Part shown: piece by piece, positions 33,467 through 41,937 of the stretch
How positions within the stretch are numbered: the first letter of the stretch is position 1
Layout: every line of letters begins with the position of its first letter
Assembly (NCBI GenBank): GCA_041402125.1
Contig: JAWKSY010000013.1
Span: 59,366 to 123,365 of the forward strand
DNA: 64,000 bases
Direction: 5' to 3'
Source of the DNA: JAWKSY01 sp041402125
GTDB taxonomy: Bacteria > Planctomycetota > GCA-002687715 > DRQF01
Position numbers and translations under genes: made by a program
The notes under the pieces: model-generated
Told to the model about the DNA's origin: nothing
The model's database searches: none
The model's input: only the letters and a program-made list of their open reading frames with translations

Positions 33467-35704
33467 CTACTCGATCGAGTAGGTCGCTCCGTCCACCACG
33501 TCGACTCGCCCCCCGAGGATCGCGTGATCACGAACCGTCCCCGTCCGGGTCTCGACCCGGATGGACTCGAGGATCACGTTCGCCACCGAAGGCACGAGCA
33601 GCTTGAACGCGACGCCGCCCTCACGATCCGACTCCGCGACATTGCGATCTCTCGCACCATCGGCCCAGTCGGGGAGACCCTCGATCCGGACTCGGGCCAC
33701 GACATGGTCGGCGGCGTCGAGGTCGATTCCGGTCACGCGGAAGGCGAGCCTCCTCTGCGTGAGCAGGTCGATGCGCGTCCGGGTCGCGGCCTCTTCCACC
33801 CTGATCACCTCGGGATGCGCGCCGAAGTAGCTCACCCCCTCCCGCGGCCGGCCCGTCGTCCGGACATCGTAGTCGCCGGACGGAGCTGCCTCGATCGTCA
33901 CGACGCCTCCGGCCGAGCTACGGCCGTGAAGGTCGAGAGATCCCCGGACATGCCAGGGTGACGAGCGCCGCAGATCCAGTCCGATCCCCTCGCTCGCCGC
34001 GACGCCGTCGACGAAGAGATCGATCTTCAGTTCATGACCGTTCACGTCCGGAAGAACACAGGTCCGCTCGACCCTCTCTCCAGGTCGCACGGGCAGTGCG
34101 AACCGGAGCCGCCGCCCGTCCGGCGCGATCGCTTCGATCTCGAGATCCGGATGGACGGGTATGCCGCGCAGCTCGATCCGTCCCTCGTCATCGCCGTAGG
34201 CCGCGGGCGTGAGGATCACGTCGCCTTCGAAGTGCCCCCAGTGCGTCTTGAGCTGGGAGGAAAGCCGGCAGACATCGCGTGCCCACTCGATGTCGAAACC
34301 GATCGCGCGGGCCCGAACTCCGGGGATGGGCCGCCCGTCCGCTCCCGAACACGTCAATCCGAGCGTCGCCGTCTCGACCGTGACGAGATCGACGGGCTCG
34401 ATCACACCCGTCTCCGGGATGGTGACCTCTTCGGTGACGCCAGTTACCTCACGAGACTCCACACTCCGGGGACGGAGGAGTCGCTCCGCGTGGTCGACGA
34501 AGAGATCGATCGGACCCGGCCCCAGACCGCCGACCGACCAGGCTCCGCGGGCATCGGTCGACGCGAATTTCGTCCTCGATCCCTGCCGGCGAGTCCCCGG
34601 CTGCGGCCGCACGACCACGATGACTCCGGGCAACGGTCGTCCGACCTCATCGAGCACCCGGCCGGCGAGAGTGCTGGATCGCCGGATCGGCACGATGTAA
34701 TCGGCGCCCGCCGCACGGCCCTCGAGCGGCTCGAGACGGGGAACCGCGACCCAGTACGGTCCTCCGTCGAGCATGAAGTCCACGCCGGTGATCGCGACCA
34801 GGAGACGATCGACGCGCTCGCCCAGCGCGAGCTCGATCGGCATCCCGAGCGGAACGCGGCGATCGAAGAAGGTCCGATCGTGGTGCCGGAGGAGGACCCG
34901 GATCTCCTCGTCCTCGTCACGTCTCGCGACACCGGTGAATCGGAGCAGGCGGCGCGGGACCGCGGCGAGATCGATGTCGAGCTCCGCCGTTCCGGGGAGG
35001 AGGAGCCAACGGTCGACCAGCGTCGGAAGGCCGGGGACCTCGATCTGATCGATGGAGCCGCCGGCGGCCAGCTCGAGGACATCGCCCTCCGGATTCCCGT
35101 CCAGGTCCCAGCCCAGGCGCAAGCGCGTCCCTCCGATCCGGTACCGGGTCCAGACGCGACCTGGCCGAAGGCCAAGTTCTCCGTCTCGCAGTCGGATGCG
35201 TCGCGTCGCGGCCCGCTCGAGAACGAGCCGAACGTCGTCTTCGAACGAGAATGCCTCGACGATGGCCGCCGCCCCGGAACGGCTGGCGTGGACCGCGAAG
35301 ACGGCGGGGAGTTCCTCGGGGAGCCGGAACCGACCGTGCGCGTCGGTCCGACCCGCGGCGAGCTCGGATGGACCATCTCGAGGGGCGGTCGGCCCCTGCA
35401 CCCCCTGCGCCGGCAAGGTGACGACCCGCACCCAGGCCTCCATCACGGGGGCTCCGGATTCGTCGACGACCTCCACGGAGTTCGCGGCCCGAGTGGGCGC
35501 CTCAGGGGTCTGCGGGCGCGAATTCGCGAGCGGCGCCGGAGAGATTCGCCGGGCCTCGTGCGAAGTGCCCACCTGGGCGGTCTCTCGACCGCGGGTCCGA
35601 ACGGCCTCGCCCTCGACGCGCAGGGCGCCCCGTCCCAGGTGGAGCGCGAGCGCCCCGACGAAAATGGCGGCGATCCCGCCCAGGAGGTGGTCGGTCTTCT
35701 TCAC
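33467..35704 (-). CDS. Large membrane-anchored protein with carboxypeptidase-regulatory-like domains (paralog 2)
   Basis: 745 residues, start GTG at 35704. A signal anchor (DHLLGGIAAIFVGALALHLGRGAL) and a ~40-residue spacer precede beta modules such as NSVEVVDESGAPVMEAWVRVV (~75), TDAHGRFRLPEELP, GRVLDEVGRPLPGVIVVVRPQP (~365) with TDARGAWSVGGLGPG, and LTCSGADGRPIPGVRARAIG (~465). The order matches the neighbour (DLFVDHAERLLRPRS here, GLFVDSAEHTPFHPA there), so the two are diverged duplicates. No enzyme motif is seen. A stretch of ~100 bases without a gene separates it from paralog 1. Confidence 0.62.
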   Translation of the reverse strand: MKKTDHLLGGIAAIFVGALALHLGRGALRVEGEAVRTRGRETAQVGTSHEARRISPAPLANSRPQTPEAPTRAANSVEVVDESGAPVMEAWVRVVTLPAQGVQGPTAPRDGPSELAAGRTDAHGRFRLPEELPAVFAVHASRSGAAAIVEAFSFEDDVRLVLERAATRRIRLRDGELGLRPGRVWTRYRIGGTRLRLGWDLDGNPEGDVLELAAGGSIDQIEVPGLPTLVDRWLLLPGTAELDIDLAAVPRRLLRFTGVARRDEDEEIRVLLRHHDRTFFDRRVPLGMPIELALGERVDRLLVAITGVDFMLDGGPYWVAVPRLEPLEGRAAGADYIVPIRRSSTLAGRVLDEVGRPLPGVIVVVRPQPGTRRQGSRTKFASTDARGAWSVGGLGPGPIDLFVDHAERLLRPRSVESREVTGVTEEVTIPETGVIEPVDLVTVETATLGLTCSGADGRPIPGVRARAIGFDIEWARDVCRLSSQLKTHWGHFEGDVILTPAAYGDDEGRIELRGIPVHPDLEIEAIAPDGRRLRFALPVRPGERVERTCVLPDVNGHELKIDLFVDGVAASEGIGLDLRRSSPWHVRGSLDLHGRSSAGGVVTIEAAPSGDYDVRTTGRPREGVSYFGAHPEVIRVEEAATRTRIDLLTQRRLAFRVTGIDLDAADHVVARVRIEGLPDWADGARDRNVAESDREGGVAFKLLVPSVANVILESIRVETRTGTVRDHAILGGRVDVVDGATYSIE

Positions 35705-35816
35705 GATCTCGTATCCGCGAGTCGGGTCGGAAAGCGAGACGGACTCCTCCCGGCGCCTCGCGCACCTTTTTTTCCGACGACGGTCACGGCCGCGTCTTCC
35801 CGTCCTCCGGCCGGTC

Positions 35817-36503
35817 TCAGCCTTCCGCGTCCGAGGAGGGGCAGCTCTTCCGGAGCGGACACTCGACGCAGAGCGGGCGGGTGTTGCGGCAGAGGACGCG
35901 GCCGTGCTCGCGGAGGACGAGATGAGCGCGGCGGCGGGTGGGGAAGTCGTCGGGGAGCTTCTCGGTGATCTCGCGCGCGGCGGCGTAGGCCTTGGCGTAG
36001 GGGAGGTCGGCCGGGACGAGGCCGAGGCGCTGGAGGACGCGGAGGCCGTTGGACTCGAGGGCGACGAAGGGGTGGCGGCCGGAGAAGAGGAGGATCTTCT
36101 CGGCGCCGGGTTCGCCGATGCCGGGGAAGGCGCGGAGGAGCTTCTTCGCGGCGGGGACGGGGACGTCGAGGGCCGCGGCGAGATCGCCGTCCGCGCGATC
36201 GCGGGCGATGCGGGCGCAGTCGCGGAGCTTCTCGGCGAAGGTGTCCTTCAGGATGCCGTGGGCGGTGATCCGTCGGAGCTTGGCGAGGGGCGCGGCGAGG
36301 ATCGCGTCCGGGGTCACGCCGACGCGCTCGACGAGGGCGGACCAGGCCTCGAGCCGACGCGCCGGCTTCGCGAGGTAGGCGACGTTCTCGAAGAGGACGA
36401 GCTCGAAGGGATCGTTCGTGGGCGGCGCGGCATCCTCGCCGTCGCCGTGGTGACGGACGAGAGTGCCGAGGGCCGCGCGCAGGGTCGGGGGGCGTGGGGG
36501 CAC
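35817..36503 (-). CDS. Endonuclease-III-like HhH-GPD iron-sulfur protein with altered active site
   Basis: 228 residues. It has an HhH-GPD fold with the helix-hairpin-helix FPGIGEPGAEKILLF and a C-terminal 4Fe-4S loop, CRNTRPLCVECPLRKSC (spacing C-x6-C-x2-C-x5-C, as in Nth). In Nth the hairpin is PGVGRKTA with catalytic Lys, and the next strand is AVDTH with catalytic Asp. Here they are PGIGEPGA and ALESN, so Lys is replaced by Pro and Asp by Glu. If it cuts DNA it does so without the usual lyase lysine, or it is a base-recognition protein only. The fold and cluster are clear; activity is not. Confidence 0.75.
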   Translation of the reverse strand: MPPRPPTLRAALGTLVRHHGDGEDAAPPTNDPFELVLFENVAYLAKPARRLEAWSALVERVGVTPDAILAAPLAKLRRITAHGILKDTFAEKLRDCARIARDRADGDLAAALDVPVPAAKKLLRAFPGIGEPGAEKILLFSGRHPFVALESNGLRVLQRLGLVPADLPYAKAYAAAREITEKLPDDFPTRRRAHLVLREHGRVLCRNTRPLCVECPLRKSCPSSDAEG

Positions 36504-36527
36504 GGGTGGTCTCCCTCTCCGATCGGG

Positions 36528-36944
36528 TCAGACGTCGAGGACCTTGCGCCCGAAGAGCGCGGCGGCGGCGCGGGTGAGGACGGCGCCGATGAACTGATAG
36601 ACGGGAAGGACGGCGAAGAGGATGCCGCTCAGCGCGTCGCGCTGGAGGAACAGGCCCTGCACGTAGAGCCAGGCGCCGGCGCCGGCGAGCAGGAGGAGTC
36701 CGCCGAGGAGGATCGCCGGCGCTCGCGTCCTCCGATCGGCGCGGACGAGCCAGTAGACGAGGAGCCCGAAGGGCGCGACGGCCCAGAGGAAGAAGCCGAG
36801 GGCGAGGATCCAGCGCGCGAGATCGACCTCCCAGAGGCGTCCCGACCACACCATCGAGAAGGCGAGGAAGGCGGCGTAGAGCGAGGTGACGGTGCGCCCC
36901 CGGCGCGCCGGCCCCGTCAGCTCGATCGTTCCGGTCCGACCCAT
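36528..36944 (-). CDS. Small multi-pass membrane protein
   Basis: 138 residues with four predicted TM helices (TSLYAAFLAFSMVWSG; WILALGFFLWAVAPFGLLVYWLV; ILLGGLLLLAGAGAWLYVQGLFL; LSGILFAVLPVYQFIGAVLT), short loops and a basic last turn. ATG at 36944 was chosen because it follows a purine-rich stretch and gives a short hydrophilic N-terminus; longer in-frame starts add Arg-rich sequence. I do not recognise the family. It is 24 bases upstream of the HhH-GPD gene and possibly cotranscribed with it and the VIT gene. Confidence 0.6.
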   Translation of the reverse strand: MGRTGTIELTGPARRGRTVTSLYAAFLAFSMVWSGRLWEVDLARWILALGFFLWAVAPFGLLVYWLVRADRRTRAPAILLGGLLLLAGAGAWLYVQGLFLQRDALSGILFAVLPVYQFIGAVLTRAAAALFGRKVLDV

Positions 36945-37014
36945 CTCGCGTCTCCGCTCCGTCCCGGTCGCGATCATACGTGCCCCGACCGGCGTCGTCT
37001 CCGGAGTCGTCGGA

Positions 37015-37773
37015 TCAGACCACACCCTCGCCGAGCAGGCCTCGCAGGAGATGCCCGGTGGCGAAGGCCAGCCCGGCCGCCGCACCGCCGACGAGGAGCG
37101 TCCGGAGACCGGAGCGCAGGACGGGCGCGCGGAGGGCGACGCTCTTCAGCGTGCCGACCCCGAAGAACATGAGCGCCGCGAGCATGGCCGACACGAGGAA
37201 GCGCGAGCGCGGCTCAAGCGCGGGGACCAGATAGGGAAGGAGCGGCACCGCGCCGACGACGACGAAGGCCGCGAAGGTCGCGAGCGCGGAGCGCAGGGCG
37301 CCGTCCGCGGCCGAGCCGAGTCCGTGCTCCTCGCGGAGCATCGTCTCGACCCAAACGCGCCGGTCGGAGGTGATGGCGGCGACGACGGCCTCCAGCGCCT
37401 CGCCCTCGAGCCCCTTCTCGCGGTAGATCTGTCGGATCTCCTCGCGCTCGCCCTCGGGGACGCGATCGATGTGCTCGTGCTCCCGCCGGCGGAGACTCTC
37501 GACGGTCTCGCGGCGGGCGCGGTTCGCCTCGAAGTTGCTGACCGCCATGCTGAAGCCGTCGGCGACGAGGTTCGCGAAGCCGAGCACGAGGGCGACCGAG
37601 GGGGCGAGGCCCGCCCCGAGAGAGCCGGAGACCACGGCGAAGGTCGTGACGCAGCCGTCGATCCCGCCGAGCACCGCGTCGCCGACGACGCTCTCGCGGG
37701 GGCGTGCCGCGAGCCGGCGCCGGACGGCGTCCGGCTCGTGCTCGGCTTCGAGGTCCGGTGATCTCCCGGCCAT
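37015..37773 (-). CDS. VIT1/CCC1-family iron/manganese transporter
   Basis: 252 residues. N-terminal VVGDAVLGGIDGCVTTFAVVSGSLGAGL is the TM1 signature of VIT1/CCC1 proteins. TM2 carries NLVADGFSMAVSNFEA. A Glu-rich cytosolic metal-binding stretch follows (residues ~85-150; HEHIDRVPEGEREEIRQIYREKG, EEHGLG). The final three TMs (ATFAAFVVVGAVPLLPYL, FLVSAMLAALMFFGVGTLK, TLLVGGAAAGLAFATGHLL) complete the fold. It probably exports Fe2+ or Mn2+ from the cytoplasm. Confidence 0.85.
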   Translation of the reverse strand: MAGRSPDLEAEHEPDAVRRRLAARPRESVVGDAVLGGIDGCVTTFAVVSGSLGAGLAPSVALVLGFANLVADGFSMAVSNFEANRARRETVESLRRREHEHIDRVPEGEREEIRQIYREKGLEGEALEAVVAAITSDRRVWVETMLREEHGLGSAADGALRSALATFAAFVVVGAVPLLPYLVPALEPRSRFLVSAMLAALMFFGVGTLKSVALRAPVLRSGLRTLLVGGAAAGLAFATGHLLRGLLGEGVV

Positions 37774-37849
37774 GCGCGACTCCCCGCGTCGACGCGACGC
37801 GTCCGGGCATCTTAGAGCGCGGGGACGCGGGGCGGGAAGGACGGCGGGG

Positions 37850-38294
37850 TCAGCCCAGGCGTTCGGTGATCTGATCCATGTGGTCGCGGGCGAGCTCGGC
37901 GAGCCAGGCGTCGATCGCCGGAGACTCGGCCTCGCACCAGGGCGAGCTCTCGTCCGCCGCCGGACCGGCGGCTCCCGACATGCCGCGCGCGTAGCGCGCG
38001 GCGATCTCCAGCGGGGCGAGCTCGCGGAGCGCGGCGTGGGTCGCGGCCTGACGGGCGAGCTCGGTGCAGCGGAAGTACGCGGCGACGCCGGTGTTCTCGG
38101 CCTGCACGAACCAGCGCAGCCCCTCGACGAGGGCGAGCAGCGGCGGGGAGGCCGCGATCCGGCCGGGACGCGTCGTGGCCTTCGGACTCCTCGAGCTCGG
38201 CGGCGAGCGCGCCGAGGAGGACGAGCTGGACGACCCGTTCGTGCTCCTCCTGGGCGAGTCCCTCGGCGAGATAGTCCGCGTAGGTCCGCAACAT
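37850..38294 (-). pseudogene. Small helical protein gene with an apparent single-base frameshift
   Basis: Reading from ATG 38294 gives MLRTYADYLAEGLAQEEHE ... ALAAELEESEG and then loses protein character. A second frame picks up with KATTRPGRIAASPPLLAL and continues VEGLRWFVQAENTGVAAYF to a stop at 37850. Restoring one base near 38177-38185 yields a continuous, helix-rich protein of ~148 residues. I do not recognise the family. The change is either sequencing/assembly error or a recent inactivation. Confidence 0.55.
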
Positions 38295-38422
38295 CGTGAG
38301 ACTCCGTCGATCGGTCGGCCCGGCGGGGCCGGACGGCCCCGGCTCGAAGTTAGCGAAAGGGGGGCACGAGGAGAAAAGTCGCCCGATCGCGGGGCGGGCG
38401 GAACCGGGGACCGCCCCCGGGA

Positions 38423-39265
38423 TCAGTCCGGGAGGCCGCCGATCTCGCGCCCGAGGGGCATCCAGGCCCCGGCCTCGAGGCCGCGCCAGGTGAAGTCCGG
38501 GTTCCCGACGACGAGGACGACGGTCGATCCGAGTTCGAAGGTGCCGAGGTGACCGCCGCGCTCCACCGGCCGCGGCGGGTCGTGCCGCTCGTGGAAGCGG
38601 GCGCCGCCGCGATTCGAGACGAAGTCGCGGTAGGCGAGGCGGATCGAGCCGACGTTGGTGGCGCCGACCATCACGTAGGCGACGGGGCCGATCTCCGTCT
38701 CGAGGATCGCGGTGACGCGCTCGTTGACGGCGAAGAGCGAGGGGATCGTGCGCACCGCGGGGGGATTGACGGGCCAGAGCGTTCCGGGCTCGTAGAGCGT
38801 CGCGGAGATCGTCCCGGCGGCCGGGGAATGGAGGCGATGGTAGTCGCGCGGCGAGAGGTAGAGCGTGAGGAAGGCGCCCCCCTCGAATCGTCGCGCCTCC
38901 TCGGCCGAACCCAGCAACGCCTCGAGCGAGTAGTCCATCCCCTTCGCCTGGAAGAGCGTGCCGCTCTCGACGCGACCGAAGGCGCCGACGCGCGCGTCGA
39001 CCGGGTTGCAGAGCGTCCGCGGCCCGCCCTCGAGCGGCCGCGCGCCCGGTCGGAGCTCGCGGGTGAAGAGCGCGAGGAGCGAGGGGTAGGTCTCGAAGGG
39101 ACGTGCCGCCTCGCCGAGGTCGAGATCGAAGCGGCGCACGAACCAGCGCATGAAGGGACGCACCAGGAAGCGCGGTCGCTCGCGGCGCGCGATCCAGCCG
39201 AAGCCGCGGCTGATGAGGTTCTTCGGGAGGAAGCGCAGGAAGCGCAGGGTCAGGGTGTCGGCCAT
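38423..39265 (-). CDS. psd: Phosphatidylserine decarboxylase proenzyme
   Basis: 280 residues. The catalytic triad elements are visible: NPVDARVG (Asp), YHRLHSPAAG (His), and the autocleavage site LGST near residue 253, which becomes the pyruvoyl group. KGMDYSLEALLG, LSPRDYHRLHSP and FAVNERV are family signatures. It converts phosphatidylserine to phosphatidylethanolamine at the membrane. ATG at 39265 is accepted; it follows an extreme G/C-rich intergenic stretch, and the next upstream gene in the same direction is the ABC permease. Confidence 0.9.
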   Translation of the reverse strand: MADTLTLRFLRFLPKNLISRGFGWIARRERPRFLVRPFMRWFVRRFDLDLGEAARPFETYPSLLALFTRELRPGARPLEGGPRTLCNPVDARVGAFGRVESGTLFQAKGMDYSLEALLGSAEEARRFEGGAFLTLYLSPRDYHRLHSPAAGTISATLYEPGTLWPVNPPAVRTIPSLFAVNERVTAILETEIGPVAYVMVGATNVGSIRLAYRDFVSNRGGARFHERHDPPRPVERGGHLGTFELGSTVVLVVGNPDFTWRGLEAGAWMPLGREIGGLPD

Positions 39266-39471
39266 GGAGCGGTCTTAGGAAAGGCGGGGCGCGGGAGCAA
39301 TCGCCGGCCCCGACCGGAGCGGGCGGCGTGCGGGCCGGAAACCGCGTCACCCTCGGCCGCGGCGGCCGTCTTCCCCCCCGGGGGGCGGGGCCCCCCCGCG
39401 CGGGCCCCCGGTCCGCCCCGGGGGTCTCGGTTCGGGGCGGCGCTTCGCCCTCCCCCGCCGCCTCGGCACAT

Positions 39472-39506
39472 CGTGAATGAAGGGAGTCTGACCCCTTCCA
39501 ATCACG
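39472..39506. repeat. REP-like hairpin, core GGAGTCTGACCCC
   Basis: CGTGA...TCACG pairs at the outside, and AAGGG pairs with CCCTT around AGTCTGAC. It shares the CTGACCCC core with the element 50 bases further on, but the outer stem differs. Confidence 0.7.
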
Positions 39507-39555
39507 ACGCGCGAGCAGAGCGGGGCGCGCCTCGCTACTTGCCCTCGTTCAAAAG

Positions 39556-39586
39556 TGAATAAATCGGGTCTGACCCCATTTATTCA
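39556..39586. repeat. REP-like hairpin, core GGGTCTGACCCC, at permease stop codon
   Basis: TGAATAAAT (39556-39564) pairs exactly with ATTTATTCA (39578-39586). Inside, GGGT pairs with ACCC around CTG. Its edge is one base from the stop codon of the ABC permease. The A/T-rich outer stem in a ~70% G+C region stands out as imported sequence. Confidence 0.75.
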
Positions 39587-39587
39587 T

Positions 39588-40871
39588 TCAGACGGTCTCC
39601 CAGCGGCGCGCGAACTGGCGCGCGAGCAGGAAGAAGGCCGTGGTGATCCCGAGAAGGACGAGCGCCTGCGGCCACAGGTCGACGAGCGGGGCGCCCCGCC
39701 AGAAGACCTTGAGGTAGCCCTCGAGCGCCCAGGCGTTGAAGGTCGCGAGGCCGGCCGCCTGCATCGCCTCCGACATCAGGAAGCGCGGGAACATCGAGCC
39801 GCCGAGCGCGGACATCGAGAGGATCACGATCGTCGAGACGCCGGCGAGCTGGGCCCGCGAGCGGCACATCGTCGCCAGCAGGAGTCCGAAGGCGCTCGCG
39901 GCGAGCGCGGTCAGCGAGGTCATGACGGCGAAGCCGGCGAGGTGCGAGAACAGGTCGAGGCCGAAGACGAGCGCGCCCCAGAGGAACATGATCGTGATCT
40001 GGATCACGCCCATCGTGACGAGGAAGGCGCCCTTGCCCAGCAGGAGCGTCGTCATCGTGACGCGCGTCGTCAGCAGGCGCTCCAGTGTCCCGTTCTGCTC
40101 CTCCTCGAGCAGCGTGCCCCCCGCCCCGCTCGCCGAGAACAGGAGGAACATCACCGCGATGGCGGCCGCGTAGTAGCTGATCATGCCGCTCGGCTTGCCG
40201 TCGCCGGTCACGTCCTCGATGCGCGCTCGCACCGGACTCCCGGCGTCCGGGGAGCGCGCCGCGCCCTCCTCTCCCTCCGCGGGCTCGCGATCGAAGCCCT
40301 GTCGGATGAAGCCCATCACCTCGTCCTTCCGCTTCTCCTGCTCCGGCGTCAGCGCCCCGACGAGATCGTCCATCCGCTCGAGGCCGCGCTCGGCCATGCG
40401 CTCGGGCAGGCCGCTCATGACGATCTTCTGCAGGAGGCCGCCGACGACGTTGCCGGCGATCGGGTCGGCGGGATCGCGCAGCATCAGCACCGCGTCCTCG
40501 TCCGGACCCCCGAAGAAGGAGGGAACGCGCTCGCCGAAACCGGGCAGGAGGACGACGGCCAGCGAGACGTCGCCGTCGCGAACGAGGGCCCGGGCCGCCT
40601 CGAGGTCGAGTCGGTCGCCCGCCTCGTCGAGAGGCCCCATCTGGACGTCGAGCGCCCCCTCCGCCTTCATGAGCTCGATGACCTTGCGCGAGGTCTCGGA
40701 GTCGTCGAGATCGACGACCGCGATCTCGATGTCCGGCGTCGAGCTCCCCTGGCCGCCGAAGATCAGCGCGAAGATGCTGAAGAAGGCGATGGGGACGGCG
40801 AAGGTCAGGAGGAGCTCGGCCTTGCGGCGGAAGAGCTCACGGAAGCCGATCGCGATGAAGGCGCGGATCAT
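39588..40871 (-). CDS. ABC-2 type transporter permease (NatB-like)
   Basis: 427 residues. One N-terminal TM helix (ELLLTFAVPIAFFSIFALIF), then a ~190-residue extracytoplasmic domain (~45-235; DIEIAVVDLDDSETSRKVIELM, VVLLPGFGERV, acidic middle), then five C-terminal TM helices (MISYYAAAIAVMFLLFSASGAG onwards) with the family motif LLEEEQNGTLERLLTTRVT. ATG 40871 overlaps the stop of the ATPase gene (ATGA). Substrate unknown; the arrangement is that of NatAB or drug/sodium exporters. Confidence 0.85.
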   Translation of the reverse strand: MIRAFIAIGFRELFRRKAELLLTFAVPIAFFSIFALIFGGQGSSTPDIEIAVVDLDDSETSRKVIELMKAEGALDVQMGPLDEAGDRLDLEAARALVRDGDVSLAVVLLPGFGERVPSFFGGPDEDAVLMLRDPADPIAGNVVGGLLQKIVMSGLPERMAERGLERMDDLVGALTPEQEKRKDEVMGFIRQGFDREPAEGEEGAARSPDAGSPVRARIEDVTGDGKPSGMISYYAAAIAVMFLLFSASGAGGTLLEEEQNGTLERLLTTRVTMTTLLLGKGAFLVTMGVIQITIMFLWGALVFGLDLFSHLAGFAVMTSLTALAASAFGLLLATMCRSRAQLAGVSTIVILSMSALGGSMFPRFLMSEAMQAAGLATFNAWALEGYLKVFWRGAPLVDLWPQALVLLGITTAFFLLARQFARRWETV

Positions 40872-41779
40872 TCGCGGAGCTCCTTGCCCGTGAGTTCGAG
40901 GAAGAGGTCGTGCAATCCGGGCGCGCGCACCGCGAGATCGGTGACCTCCGCGCCGAGTCGATCCAGTTCGGACGAGAGGACGGGCAAGGCCTCCACGACG
41001 CGCTCGCAGCGCGCGACGAGCCGACGTCCACCCTCCTCGACGCGGAATTCCGCGGGCGCCTCCGCGAGCGGCCGCGCGAGCGAGAAGGTGACCTCTCGGT
41101 CCCGGAGCCCGGCCTCCGCGAGGAGATCGCCCAGCGTGCCCGCGGCGACGCGACGGCCCTCGTCGATGATCGCGATGCGATCGCAGCGGCTCTCGATCTC
41201 CTCGAGCTGGTGCGTCGTCATGACGATCGCCGTGCCGTCCGCGCGCAGCTCGTCGAGCATGTCGTAGATCCGCTCGCGACTCTGGGGGTCGACGCCGACG
41301 GTCGGCTCGTCGAGGAGCACGAGCTTGGGCGCGTGGATCACGCCGCAGGCGATGTTGAGGCGACGCTTCATGCCCCCCGAGAAGCCGCGGGCCGGCTCGT
41401 CCGCGCGATCGGCGAGGTTGATCCAGCCGAGCAGCTCTTCCGTGCGCGTCCGGATCCGCGCCTCGTCGAGACCGAGGAAGCGTCCGAAGGCGCGGAGGTT
41501 CTCGCGGGGGGTGAGGTCGCCGTAGAGCGCGATCTCCTGGGGCACGAGTCCGAGTCCCTCGCGCGTGTCGCGCGGTCCGAGGTCGCGCCCGAAGACGCAG
41601 ACCCGACCGGCGTCGAGCCGGACGCGTCCGGTCACGGCGCGGACGAGCGTCGTCTTCCCCGCCCCGTTGGGGCCGAGCAGCATGAGGAACTCGCCCTCCG
41701 CGACCTCGAGATCGACGCCGGCGAGGGCCTCCCGATCTCCGAATCGCTTGCGGGCGCTCTCGACGTGAAGTGCGGTCAT
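40868..41779 (-). CDS. ABC transporter ATP-binding protein (NatA/CcmA-like)
   Basis: 303 residues. Walker A GPNGAGKTT, Q-loop VPQEIALY, signature GFSGGMKRR, Walker B LVLLDEPTVGVDP and switch THQ (His replaced the usual position by THQLEE, as normal for this subgroup) are all present. The C-terminal ~80 residues form an extra domain (ERVVEALPVLSSELDRLGAEV) seen in exporters of the drug/bacitracin class. Start ATG 41779; upstream in-frame residues are Arg/Ser-rich. Cotranscribed with the permease. Confidence 0.9.
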   Translation of the reverse strand: MTALHVESARKRFGDREALAGVDLEVAEGEFLMLLGPNGAGKTTLVRAVTGRVRLDAGRVCVFGRDLGPRDTREGLGLVPQEIALYGDLTPRENLRAFGRFLGLDEARIRTRTEELLGWINLADRADEPARGFSGGMKRRLNIACGVIHAPKLVLLDEPTVGVDPQSRERIYDMLDELRADGTAIVMTTHQLEEIESRCDRIAIIDEGRRVAAGTLGDLLAEAGLRDREVTFSLARPLAEAPAEFRVEEGGRRLVARCERVVEALPVLSSELDRLGAEVTDLAVRAPGLHDLFLELTGKELRE

Positions 41780-41937
41780 CGGCGATGGACCCTCCTCGGT
41801 CGGCGACCGGCGGCATTCGCTTTGCGTCGCGAGGATTTTCGGCCGGGCGGATCCGGATCCTATCAGGTCCCGGCGCACGGGGGCGCCGCGGCATCGCTCG
41901 GCTTCCCCCGCCCCGCGGGCGATGGCAGACTCGCCTC

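Larger units (their letters stand above)
39266..39587. other. 322-base gap: G/C homopolymer palindromes and two REP-like hairpins
   Basis: No gene is seen. Positions ~39372-39425 consist of runs of 5-7 C or G arranged as nested palindromes, able to fold very stably. Two hairpins of the GGGTCTGACCCC type lie at 39472-39506 and 39556-39586. Together they would stop read-through from the ABC transporter operon into psd. Confidence 0.7.
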
